Below, piece by piece: positions 1 through 7,246 of a stretch of DNA of 16,150 nt (position 1 is its first letter; every line of letters begins with the position of its first letter). Made by a program: the position numbers and the translations under genes. Location: contig CAZDYP010000129.1 of assembly GCA_964509505.1 (NCBI GenBank), positions 1 to 16,150 of the forward strand, in the 5' to 3' direction. A model generated the notes under the pieces. It saw only the letters and a list, made by a program, of their open reading frames with translations. It searched no databases and was not told where the DNA came from. The DNA is from CAZDYP01 sp964509505. Lineage in GTDB: Bacteria; Chloroflexota; Anaerolineae; JACRMK01.

Positions 1-1438
1 CGCAGGCGAAGAGCCCAATCCGAACACGAATGGTAACAACAACGACAACGGCGTGGTTTATGTCGGTAGCGTGATTCAGTCTAATCCCGTCAACGTGACG
101 CCGGGCAACACAGGCGCACAGAACAACACTACGGTTATTACAGCGACAGGCACGACACACAATCCAACCGTTGACTTCGGGTTAATCGGTCCCCAAGTCA
201 ATCTGGGCGACTTGGTGTGGTTCGATGTGAACAACAACGGCAGCGTGGATGCGGGCGAGCAAGGCGTCAACGGCGTCGTGGTTGAGTTGTATCAAGACAC
301 CAACGGCGACGGCGTCTTCACGCCGGGCATAGATCAACTTATCAGCGCCACGACGACCGCAGGCGGCGGCATTTACAACTTCACTAACCTCACGCCGACG
401 ACAGCGCTCACCAATGCCTACCTGGTGGTGATTACGAGCAGCAACTTCGTCACGGGCGGCGCGTTGTTCCAGTATCAAAACAGCACGCCCACCGTCGGCG
501 GCAACAGCGACTTGAACAATCAAGATCACGGCACCGTGAGCGGCGCACTCGGCAGCGGCGGTTTCGTCGCCAGCACTGCGGTCAGCCTCACTGTGGGCGG
601 CGAGCCAAGCAATGATGGCGATGGCGCCAATGGCAACCTGACCATTGACTTCGGGTTCTACCAGCTCAGCGTAGGCGATCAGGTATGGCTCGATAGCAAC
701 AACAACGGACTCCTCGATGTAGGTGAGATACGCTTGGGTGGTGTGACGGTAGTGTTGTATGATGCAACGGGAACGACACCGCTGCTGACGACGACGACGA
801 ATGCGAGTGGCTTCTACTCGTTCACAGGCTTGGTCAGTGGCACTTACGTCGTCGGCATCATCCCGCCCGCGTTCTACACCAGCAGCACGGGCGCGGGACA
901 AGAATCGAATCCGAACAGCAACGGCAACAACAACGACAACGGCGTGGTCTATGTCGGCAGCGTGATTCAGTCTAATCCCGTCAACGTGACGCCGGGCAAC
1001 ACAGGCGCCCAGAACAATACCACAGTCGTCACCGCCACAGGCGCGACGCACAATCCGACGGTTGACTTTGGATTGTTCATCGTTCCAACCGCCATCACCT
1101 TATTGAGCTTCACCGCGACACCACAAACCAACGGCATCATGGTGCGCTGGGCAACGTCGTCGGAGCGCGATACATGGGGCTTCCACGTGTGGCGCAGCGC
1201 CGATGGCACGCGCGCGAACGCAGTGCGCGTGACGCAACAGTTGATCATCGGGCAAGGGCGCAACGGCGGCGCGACGTACCAATGGCTCGACACCAGCGCG
1301 CAACCCAACGTGACTTACACCTACTGGTTAGAGGAAATCACGCTCAACGGCGCGTCACACGATCACGGTCCGTCGAATGCGGTGCGGCTCATCGTGATGG
1401 GGGCTAATCGCATTTATTTGCCGTTGGTCGTGCGTTAA
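1..1438 (+). CDS. Secreted SdrD-B-like repeat protein, C-terminal part (5' end outside window)
   Basis: The reading frame is open from base 2, so this is the C-terminal piece of a longer protein; the ATG at 53 is internal. In order it shows the end of one B-type repeat, a complete longer repeat (about 190-660), another repeat (about 660-1075), a fibronectin-III-like module (about 1085-1400) and a C-terminal motif. The repeats begin G-D-x-V-W and carry Asp/Asn loops such as DVNNNGSVDAGE, DTNGDGVF and DSNNNGLLDVGE, which resemble the calcium-binding loops of SdrD-B/Cna-B surface domains. The last module has the pattern LLSFTA...VRWATSSERDTWGF, common in secreted Chloroflexota proteins. The protein ends RIYLPLVVR with no LPxTG signal or hydrophobic anchor. 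Likely role: extracellular adhesive or structural surface protein. Signal peptide and full length cannot be seen. Confidence 0.88.
   Translation, partial: AGEEPNPNTNGNNNDNGVVYVGSVIQSNPVNVTPGNTGAQNNTTVITATGTTHNPTVDFGLIGPQVNLGDLVWFDVNNNGSVDAGEQGVNGVVVELYQDTNGDGVFTPGIDQLISATTTAGGGIYNFTNLTPTTALTNAYLVVITSSNFVTGGALFQYQNSTPTVGGNSDLNNQDHGTVSGALGSGGFVASTAVSLTVGGEPSNDGDGANGNLTIDFGFYQLSVGDQVWLDSNNNGLLDVGEIRLGGVTVVLYDATGTTPLLTTTTNASGFYSFTGLVSGTYVVGIIPPAFYTSSTGAGQESNPNSNGNNNDNGVVYVGSVIQSNPVNVTPGNTGAQNNTTVVTATGATHNPTVDFGLFIVPTAITLLSFTATPQTNGIMVRWATSSERDTWGFHVWRSADGTRANAVRVTQQLIIGQGRNGGATYQWLDTSAQPNVTYTYWLEEITLNGASHDHGPSNAVRLIVMGANRIYLPLVVR
2..183 (+). repeat. Direct repeat copy 1 (in-frame, 891-bp period)
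   Basis: This stretch recurs at 893-1074, shifted by exactly 891 bases (297 codons), so the reading frame is kept. The part from 71 to 117 is identical in both copies; the flanks differ mainly at third codon positions. It encodes the end of a B-type domain (NGNNNDNGVVYVGSVIQSNP and following). This points to recent duplication or gene conversion of domain pairs within the protein. Confidence 0.85.
893..1074 (+). repeat. Direct repeat copy 2 (in-frame, 891-bp period)
   Basis: Second copy of the stretch at 2-183, including the 47-base identical block at 962-1008. After this copy the protein leaves the repeat pattern and enters its fibronectin-III-like C-terminal module. Confidence 0.85.
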
Positions 1439-1477
1439 AACAAAAAGATGTCGGACTGCTGCGAGCAGTCTGACATC
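1437..1477 (-). terminator. Rho-independent terminator for the histidine kinase
   Basis: Bases 1447-1459 and 1465-1477 form a 13-bp stem with a five-base loop and a single G-T pair. Read on the minus strand the stem is followed by TTTTTGTTTT (complement of 1437-1446), the classical intrinsic terminator layout, about 75 bases past the kinase stop codon. On the plus strand it has no T-tract, so any role for the upstream surface-protein gene would be secondary. Confidence 0.72.
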
Positions 1478-1501
1478 CAGAGGTCCGATAAACTACAAGT
1501 G

Positions 1502-1530
1502 AATGGGCAGACTGAAACGGTCTGCCCATT
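1502..1530 (+). terminator. Second hairpin in the convergent spacer, possible terminator
   Basis: Bases 1502-1512 and 1520-1530 pair perfectly over 11 bp around a seven-base loop (AATGGGCAGAC against its complement). On the plus strand it is followed only by a weak T-rich stretch (GGCTTCTTC), so termination of the surface-protein transcript is plausible but not strong. It lies between two convergent stop codons, where such structures usually serve as terminators. Confidence 0.45.
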
Positions 1531-1550
1531 GGCTTCTTCACGGCCTTGAG

Positions 1551-3908
1551 TTATTCAGCTTGAGCGAGCGGCAGCCACACTGTAAACGTCGCGCCTTTGC
1601 CTAGTTCGCTTGCGACGGCGATGTGACCTCCATGTTTCTGGACGATGTCGTAACAAATAGCGAGTCCTAAACCCACTCCCGTTTCTTTGGTTGTGAAAAA
1701 CGGCTCGAACAGACGCGACAAATTTTCAGACGCGATGCCGCACCCCACGTCGCAAAATTCGACGCCCACCATGCCATCCTCCAACGACCTTTTCAAACTA
1801 ACCGTTATGTTGCCGCCGTTGGGCTGCATGGCTTCCATGGCGTTAAAGCATAAATTGATAAACACTTGTCGGAGCTGTTCGGCATTGCCCGCTACGAGCA
1901 ACGGTTGCGCGGGCGGCGTGTAAACCCAGGCGACGCGATGCTTGGACAAGTGCGCCTTCGTCAAGGTTTGCACCTCCGACAACACATCAGCCAGATATAC
2001 GTGTTCCGACAGCTCTACGCCGCTACGCCGATAAAACGAGCGCAATTGCGTCACCAGATTGACCAACTGTTGCGTGGCGGCGGCAGACATTTCCAGCAGA
2101 GCGTAATCAGATGAGTCAGGCGATTTATCGGTTTGCAACAGCGCCAACGACGTTTTGACGATTTGCAGCGGATTGTTGAGCTCATGGGCAACGGTCGCCA
2201 CCATACGTCCCATGATCGAAAGTTTGTCCGCTTGCACCAGCTGCGCGCGCATCTGCTGTTCCTTTTGCAAGGTGCGTTCTAATTCCATGTACAGCCGCGC
2301 ATTTTCCATCGCGACGGTCAACTGTTGACCAACGCCTATCAACCATTGCAAATCGTCTTGGTCCAGCGGCTTGGCTGCGCGCGACTCGACCATCAACACA
2401 CCATGCAAATGCGGCGCTACGCCAATCGGCACAGCCATCAGCGAGCGCACGGCTGGATCGGCAATGACGTAGTCGGGGTCGCGCGTCACATCAGGCGCCA
2501 ACAGCGGGCGCTGTGTCCGCAGGGCGCGTCCCGACACACCCTGACCATGCGGAATTAGCGCCAGCACATGTTCGGGCGCGTAGCCACGTTGCGCTTGCAA
2601 ACGCAACCCCTGCGCTTCTGACAAATACACCGTGACCTGCTGATAGTGAGTAATTTCGGCAATCGCCTCGACCACAGCAGGCAACAGGTCGCTCAACTTG
2701 AGCTGCGCGCTAATCGCTTCGGTGACGTGTTGCATCGCCAGCGCCGCTTGCAGACGTTGACGCTCGCGCATAAGCAAGCGCGCGTTGTGAACGGCGCTTG
2801 CCGCATGTCCCGCCAACATACACAACAAGCGCTCGTCATCGTCGCTAAAGCGCCGTGATGAACCTTGCCCTTCACTCACGGCAATCACGCCAACCAATTC
2901 GCCTGAATAGAGCATAGGCACTTCGAGAAGAGCGCCATAGGATATGTCAGCAAAATCTGGCAGACGGTGGGGCCAGCTTTGATAATCGTCCACGCGCAGC
3001 GGTTGACGTGTTTGCGCCACACGCCCCGCTAACCCACGTCCAATAGTGATGCGTGTACCTAACGGCGTTAGCGCATCGCGTGCGGTGACGAATTCCAAAT
3101 CATCGCGTGTGGCATCATACAAATAGATGCCGCCTGCGGAGGCTTGCAACAGCGTCTTGGCGCGGTCCACGATGGTTTGCAACAGCACGGTCAAATCGGT
3201 TTGCGTGGCGAGGTCACGAATGGTTTCATATAGCGCAGCAAACTCATTCGCGCGCCGTTCGGTGAGAGCGCGCTGCTGGCGTTCTGTTTCGTACAAGCGC
3301 GCGTTGGTAATTGCCAGCGCCGCTTGCACGCCCAGCTGTGCCAACAAGCGTTCATCATCCGCCGAAAAATTGTGAGGCGCAGCGCTCATCACGCTGAGCG
3401 CGCCAAAGCGTTGCATCCGATTTTGCACCGGCACGACGAGCAAAGAACGAAAGTCCGGCGCGAAGTTGCCGGGCAAATAGCGTGAATCGGCGAGGATGTC
3501 GCCAACGTTGATTGCTATCCCATCCGCCAACACGCGCCCAGCGATGCCTTCACCGGAGCGCATGGTCAAACTTGAAGCGCTGAGCGGCGTGAGGCCTGCG
3601 ACGGCCACCGCGCGCAAAATTTCCTCATCGGCTGCCAGCAAATGAATGACGGCGCGTTCGACTTGCGGAATGATATGCTGCGCCGACTCCACAATCAATT
3701 GCAAGATACGTTCCCATTCGAGGGTCTCGTTCAGCGCGCGCCCAATCGCAGCTAACGCTTCGCTTTCTTGCAAGCGTCGCCAGAGCGCGCGCTCCGCTTG
3801 TTGCAACGAAGCTGCAACAGTAAGGTCCACGGTTGAATTGGGAACAGCGGTCGGCATGGATTGTCCTGAGGGACTGGAGGCAGGGGAGGTCGCTTGAGAA
3901 GATGACAT
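1551..3908 (-). CDS. Cytoplasmic triple-GAF sensor histidine kinase
   Basis: Soluble sensor kinase, 785 residues from the chosen ATG at 3908. Numbered from the longer possible start at 3950, it has GAF domains at about 79-217, 252-388 and 418-549, a coiled linker, a HisKA dimerisation domain with phosphoacceptor His589 in AHELNNPLQ, and an HATPase_c domain with N-box (NLCFNAMEAM, about 699-708), G1 (DVGCGIA), F-box (FEPFFTTK) and G2 (GVGLGLA). There is no transmembrane segment or signal peptide, so it should sense a cytoplasmic or diffusible cue through the GAF domains. No response regulator is in the window, so the partner is unknown. The ATG at 3908 is preferred because promoter elements lie just upstream of it, inside the extension that the 3950 start would need. 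The first 40 residues are Ser/Pro-rich and low in information. Confidence 0.93.
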   Translation of the reverse strand: MSSSQATSPASSPSGQSMPTAVPNSTVDLTVAASLQQAERALWRRLQESEALAAIGRALNETLEWERILQLIVESAQHIIPQVERAVIHLLAADEEILRAVAVAGLTPLSASSLTMRSGEGIAGRVLADGIAINVGDILADSRYLPGNFAPDFRSLLVVPVQNRMQRFGALSVMSAAPHNFSADDERLLAQLGVQAALAITNARLYETERQQRALTERRANEFAALYETIRDLATQTDLTVLLQTIVDRAKTLLQASAGGIYLYDATRDDLEFVTARDALTPLGTRITIGRGLAGRVAQTRQPLRVDDYQSWPHRLPDFADISYGALLEVPMLYSGELVGVIAVSEGQGSSRRFSDDDERLLCMLAGHAASAVHNARLLMRERQRLQAALAMQHVTEAISAQLKLSDLLPAVVEAIAEITHYQQVTVYLSEAQGLRLQAQRGYAPEHVLALIPHGQGVSGRALRTQRPLLAPDVTRDPDYVIADPAVRSLMAVPIGVAPHLHGVLMVESRAAKPLDQDDLQWLIGVGQQLTVAMENARLYMELERTLQKEQQMRAQLVQADKLSIMGRMVATVAHELNNPLQIVKTSLALLQTDKSPDSSDYALLEMSAAATQQLVNLVTQLRSFYRRSGVELSEHVYLADVLSEVQTLTKAHLSKHRVAWVYTPPAQPLLVAGNAEQLRQVFINLCFNAMEAMQPNGGNITVSLKRSLEDGMVGVEFCDVGCGIASENLSRLFEPFFTTKETGVGLGLAICYDIVQKHGGHIAVASELGKGATFTVWLPLAQAE

Positions 3909-3918
3909 AGGCGCATGG

Positions 3919-3947
3919 ATAATACAAGTAATCAGCAGGTTTCGCAA
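3919..3947 (-). promoter_or_regulatory. Promoter for the histidine kinase, near-leaderless
   Basis: On the minus strand the complement of 3942-3947 reads TTGCGA (four of six matches to TTGACA) and the complement of 3919-3924 reads TATTAT, with a 17-base spacer. The expected transcription start is near 3911, only two or three bases before the ATG at 3908. That would give an almost leaderless mRNA, which fits the lack of any Shine-Dalgarno sequence there. Inferred from consensus only. Confidence 0.5.
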
Positions 3948-3950
3948 CAT

Positions 3951-3979
3951 TTCGCGCGAGTGCGGCTTGTTGGTATAAT
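3951..3979 (+). promoter_or_regulatory. Extended -10 promoter driving sat
   Basis: A perfect TATAAT lies at 3974-3979, preceded by TG at 3971-3972 (extended -10, TGGTATAAT). The -35 position at 17-base spacing (3951-3956, TTCGCG) is weak, as is common for extended -10 promoters. The start would fall near 3986, about 60 bases before the sat ATG. It is divergent from the kinase promoter. Confidence 0.6.
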
Positions 3980-3982
3980 GAT

Positions 3983-4010
3983 GCGCCGTTACGCTGGCGC
4001 AAAGCGGCGC
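3983..4010 (+). promoter_or_regulatory. GC-rich stem-loop in the sat 5' leader
   Basis: GCGCC at 3983-3987 can pair with GGCGC at 3996-4000, or GCGCCG at 3983-3988 with CGGCGC at 4005-4010. These two pairings exclude each other. The element overlaps the predicted transcription start and lies upstream of a GAGGAA ribosome-binding site at 4028-4033. A regulatory role is possible, but the stems are short and match no riboswitch I recognise. Confidence 0.25.
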
Positions 4011-4045
4011 AACACATCATTTTGCACGAGGAATTAGCTGGTTCG

Positions 4046-5251
4046 ATGTCTGTTTCCAATGGGTCCCTTCCGCCGCATGGCGGCATGTTGATTGACCGCA
4101 CACTACACGGCGATGCACAACGTGATGCGCGACAACGCGCAGCGCATCTGACAAAAATTCCTTTGAGCGCGATGGCAGAATCCGATTTGGAACTGATCGC
4201 CATCGGCGCCTTGAGTCCCTTGACGGGTTTCATGGGGCAAGCAGATTATGAGCAGGTCGTGCGTTACTGTCGGTTAGCGAATGGGTTGATCTGGTCCATA
4301 CCGATTACGTTGCCTATAAATTCGGAGTTAGCAAGGTCATTGCGCAGCGGTCAAGAGGTCGCGCTCAGCTCCGCCAAAGGCAACCTCGTGGGACTTATGA
4401 CGATTGCCGAAAAATTTGTTTATGACAAGGCACGCGAAGCGCAAGAAGTCTATCGCACAACCGACACAAAGCATCCGGGGGTCGCGCGTCTGATGGCGCA
4501 AGGCGACGTGTTGCTCGGCGGCGATGTGTGGCTGTTGGAACAACCTCCAGAGCGCGACTTTGCACAGTTTCGCTACGGACCCGCCCAGACGCGCGCGCTG
4601 TTCAAAGAACGTGGCTGGCAGCGCGTCGTCGGGTTCCAAACGCGCAATCCGATTCATCGCTCACACGAATACATCCAGAAGACTGCGCTCGAAATCGTGG
4701 ATGGTCTCTTGTTGCATCCGCTGGTCGGTGAGACGCACGCTAGCGACATCCCTGCCGATGTGCGTATGGAATCGTATCAAGTGTTGGTGAACCACTATTA
4801 TCCTCAGAACCGTGTCATCCTTGGTGTGTTTCCTGCTGCGATGCGCTATGCGGGCCCGCGCGAAGCCGTCTTTCATGCGCTGTGTCGCAAGAACTATGGG
4901 TGCACGCACTTCATCGTCGGGCGCGACCATGCGGGTGTTGGCGATTATTATGGCACGTACGACGCGCAAAAAATCTTCGACCAATTCATGCCGGATGAAC
5001 TGGGTATCACGCCGTTGTTCTTCGAGAACACATTTTATTGCAAACTGTGTGGCGCAATTGTCTCAGCCAAGACCTGCCCCCATAGCGACGATGACCGCAT
5101 CAACTTGAGCGGCACGCAAGTGCGCGCGATGTTGGAGCGCGGCGAGCCGTTGCCTGTCGAGTTCACGCGCCCTGAAGTGTCGCAAGTGTTAATCGCGGGT
5201 ATGCGCAAAAAGCGCAATGGCTTGCACGGCGCGGGGGAGACTGGCGCATGA
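4046..5251 (+). CDS. sat: Sulfate adenylyltransferase (ATP sulfurylase)
   Basis: Converts ATP and sulfate to adenosine 5'-phosphosulfate (APS) and pyrophosphate in the cytoplasm, the first step of sulfate activation. The 401 residues match the stand-alone Sat family. Visible signatures are the N-terminal PPHGG, the nucleotide-binding QTRNPIHRSHE (about residues 198-208) and GRDHAGVGDYYGTYDAQ (about 292-308). A C-x2-C-x8-C-x-H cluster (starting at residue 332) resembles the zinc site of some thermophile-type ATP sulfurylases. There is no fused APS kinase domain; a separate cysC follows downstream. The ATG at 4046 is chosen over a TTG at 4022 because GAGGAA precedes it at 4028-4033 (spacer 12, slightly long) and the protein then begins close to the conserved PPHGG. 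Its stop overlaps the next start (ATGA), indicating translational coupling. Confidence 0.96.
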   Translation: MSVSNGSLPPHGGMLIDRTLHGDAQRDARQRAAHLTKIPLSAMAESDLELIAIGALSPLTGFMGQADYEQVVRYCRLANGLIWSIPITLPINSELARSLRSGQEVALSSAKGNLVGLMTIAEKFVYDKAREAQEVYRTTDTKHPGVARLMAQGDVLLGGDVWLLEQPPERDFAQFRYGPAQTRALFKERGWQRVVGFQTRNPIHRSHEYIQKTALEIVDGLLLHPLVGETHASDIPADVRMESYQVLVNHYYPQNRVILGVFPAAMRYAGPREAVFHALCRKNYGCTHFIVGRDHAGVGDYYGTYDAQKIFDQFMPDELGITPLFFENTFYCKLCGAIVSAKTCPHSDDDRINLSGTQVRAMLERGEPLPVEFTRPEVSQVLIAGMRKKRNGLHGAGETGA

Positions 5252-6636
5252 GCAAGCCCAAAGTTTTGGTGATTGGCTTGGATTGCGCCGAGCCGTCGTT
5301 GGTGTTCGAACAATGGCGTCACGAATTGCCCAACCTATCCGCGCTGATGAGCGGCGGGCAATGGGGCAAACTCGAATCGTGCACACCCGCGATTACCGTG
5401 CCCGCGTGGATGACGATGATGACCTCGAAGGATCCAGGCCAACTTGGCATCTACGGCTTCCGCAATCGCGCCGACCATTCGTACGACCAGCTCGCGATGG
5501 CTACCTCACGCTCTATCAAGCACGCGACGGTGTGGGACATCCTCTCGCGCACAGGCAAGCAGAGCATCGTGATTGGCGTGCCGCCGACGTACCCGCTCAA
5601 ACCCATCAACGGCATTGCCGTCTCATGCTTCTTGACGCCGTCCACGCAATCGCAATACACCTATCCCTATGAGATTCGCGCGGAAGTCGAAGCGCTGGTA
5701 GGCGAATATATGGTGGACGTGAAAGGCTTCCGCACCGACGACAAAGATTGGCTGCTGGCGCAGATTTACGAGATGACCGAGAAGCGCTTCAAGCTCGCTC
5801 ATCATTGGCTGCGCACGAAGCCGTGGGACTTCTTTATGCTGATGGAGATTGGCGTAGATCGGATCCATCATGCGTTTTGGAAGTATATGGATCCACTGCA
5901 TCCGAAGCATGTCCCCGGCAATAAGTATCTCCACGCGATTCGTGACTACTATCGCACAGTGGACACGCTCATCGGTCAACTGACGCAAGACATTGACGAT
6001 CAAACGGCGGTGTTGGTCGTGTCCGATCACGGCGCAAAACGGTTGGAGGGTTGCATCGTTTTCAACGAGTGGCTGATGCGCGAAGGGTATCTGGCGTTGA
6101 AGACGCCCCTGAACGGCGTGACTGCGTGGGACAAAGTGGCGATTGATTGGAGCAAGACGAAAGCGTGGGGCGACGGCGGTTATTATGGACGTTTGTTTAT
6201 CAACGTGCAAGGACGCGAACCGCAAGGCATCGTGCCCACATCACACTATGAACCGATGCGCGCTGAACTGACGCAGCGGTTGGCAGGCATCGTGGACGAG
6301 CAGGGACAGAACATCGGCACGGTCGCGTTCAAGCCACAGCAGATTTATCGTGAAGCGCGTAACGTCCCGCCTGATCTCATCGTTTATTTTGGTGACTTGC
6401 ATTGGCGTCCTATCGCCAGCGTCGGCTATGGCAGCATTTACAGCGCCGACAACGACACGGGGCCCGACGACGCCAATCACGCGCAGCACGGTCTCTGCAT
6501 CGTGAAAGACAACGGCGCGAGTGCGTCACGTCAATTGCACGGCGCTCGCATTTACGATGTTGCGCCGACGATTCTCAAGCTGCTCGGCGTGCCTGTGCCA
6601 AGTGATATGATTGGACAGGATTTGCGCGAGCGCTGA
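5248..6636 (+). CDS. Alkaline-phosphatase-superfamily phosphohydrolase/phosphodiesterase
   Basis: A 462-residue metal-dependent hydrolase of the alkaline phosphatase/nucleotide pyrophosphatase superfamily, of the 'predicted AP superfamily phosphohydrolase' type. The metal ligands can be followed: Asp12 (GLDCAEP), the likely nucleophile Thr50 (TPAITVPAW), Asp204 and His208 (DRIHHAFW), Asp260-His261 (SDHG) and His414 (HAQHG). There is no signal peptide or membrane segment, so it is cytoplasmic. It overlaps sat by four bases and precedes cysC, placing it inside a sulfate-activation operon. The substrate is unknown. The context suggests a nucleotide or phosphoester linked to APS/PAPS metabolism (for instance PAP), but this is inference. 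It is not a canonical sulfatase: the Cys-x-Pro-Ser/Ala-Arg motif needed for formylglycine is absent. Confidence 0.88.
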   Translation: MSKPKVLVIGLDCAEPSLVFEQWRHELPNLSALMSGGQWGKLESCTPAITVPAWMTMMTSKDPGQLGIYGFRNRADHSYDQLAMATSRSIKHATVWDILSRTGKQSIVIGVPPTYPLKPINGIAVSCFLTPSTQSQYTYPYEIRAEVEALVGEYMVDVKGFRTDDKDWLLAQIYEMTEKRFKLAHHWLRTKPWDFFMLMEIGVDRIHHAFWKYMDPLHPKHVPGNKYLHAIRDYYRTVDTLIGQLTQDIDDQTAVLVVSDHGAKRLEGCIVFNEWLMREGYLALKTPLNGVTAWDKVAIDWSKTKAWGDGGYYGRLFINVQGREPQGIVPTSHYEPMRAELTQRLAGIVDEQGQNIGTVAFKPQQIYREARNVPPDLIVYFGDLHWRPIASVGYGSIYSADNDTGPDDANHAQHGLCIVKDNGASASRQLHGARIYDVAPTILKLLGVPVPSDMIGQDLRER

Positions 6637-6712
6637 CTCCCCTAGTTTCCTCTTGGGAGCTGACAAGGAACATAGAAGAGATTAGGGCAAATTAGGTAGA
6701 GGATACATCAGT
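6637..6712 (+). promoter_or_regulatory. Intergenic spacer with ribosome-binding site for cysC
   Basis: This 76-base gap is the largest in the sulfate operon. CTCCC at 6637-6641 can pair with GGGAG at 6655-6659, a weak stem. AGAGGA at 6698-6703 lies nine bases before a TTG and fixes the cysC start at 6713; there is no in-frame ATG just upstream. I see no convincing promoter. Confidence 0.6.
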
Positions 6713-7246
6713 TTGGAACACAAAGGTTTCACTATTTGGTTTACGGGCTTATCGGGCGCAGGCAAGACAACTCTATCAGAGCATTTGGCAAAGGATTTGC
6801 GTGAGCGTGGTTACAAGGTTGAAGTGCTGGATGGTGATGTGGTGCGCACCCATCTGAGCAAAGGGCTGGGTTTTAGCAAAGAAGACCGTGACACGAACAT
6901 TCGCCGCATCGGGTGGGTGTGCCACGTCTTATCGCGCAATGGCGTCGTGGCAATTGCGGCAGCCGTTTCACCGTATCGAGCGGTGCGCAACGAAGTGCGC
7001 GCAATGCACAACGGCAACTTCCTCGAAGTGTATGCGGATTGTCCACTCGACGTGTTGATTGCGCGCGACGTGAAGGGTTTGTACAAAAAAGCCCTGACAG
7101 GCGAGCTAAAAAATTTCACGGGCGTCTCCGATCCTTACGAAGCGCCTATGTCACCTGAGGTCGTTGTGCGTAGTGATCGCGAAACCGTGAACGAAAGCGC
7201 CACAAAAATTTTGCAGGCACTGCAGCAACGGGGTTTGCTGGGTTGA
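6713..7246 (+). CDS. cysC: Adenylylsulfate kinase (APS kinase)
   Basis: Phosphorylates APS at the 3' position to give PAPS, the donor for sulfotransferases and substrate of PAPS reductase. The 177 residues fit a stand-alone CysC. The P-loop is GLSGAGKTT (12-20), followed by LDGDVVR (DGD 40-42), the GFSKEDRDTNIRRIG segment that binds APS, Ser86 in AAVSPYRAVR (equivalent to the serine phosphorylated in other CysC proteins) and the lid KGLYKKALTGELKNFTG with DPYEAP. The TTG start is set by the AGAGGA site nine bases upstream. Its stop overlaps the next start (TTGA), so the LysM gene is probably co-translated. With Sat upstream this completes a PAPS-forming pair. Confidence 0.96.
   Translation: MEHKGFTIWFTGLSGAGKTTLSEHLAKDLRERGYKVEVLDGDVVRTHLSKGLGFSKEDRDTNIRRIGWVCHVLSRNGVVAIAAAVSPYRAVRNEVRAMHNGNFLEVYADCPLDVLIARDVKGLYKKALTGELKNFTGVSDPYEAPMSPEVVVRSDRETVNESATKILQALQQRGLLG

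Noticed and set aside
182..1051. Long minus-strand open frame of 289 codons opposite the surface-protein gene
   Set aside because: It is antisense to a clear repeat protein, its translation is Ala/Val/Arg-rich with no motif, and its openness follows from the biased codons of the repeats.
3625..4233. Minus-strand open frame of 202 codons running across the kinase start and the sat promoter
   Set aside because: It overlaps two well-supported genes and both promoters, and its product has no recognisable domain.
5377..5400. Cys-Thr-Pro-Ala in the hydrolase as a sulfatase signature
   Set aside because: The sulfatase motif needs Arg after Cys-x-Pro-Ser/Ala; here Ile follows, and the nearby Thr in TPAITVPAW fits the phosphodiesterase-type nucleophile.
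5217..5672. Plus-strand open frame of 151 codons at the sat/AP-hydrolase junction
   Set aside because: It lies in another frame of two real genes, is Arg/His-rich and has no family features.
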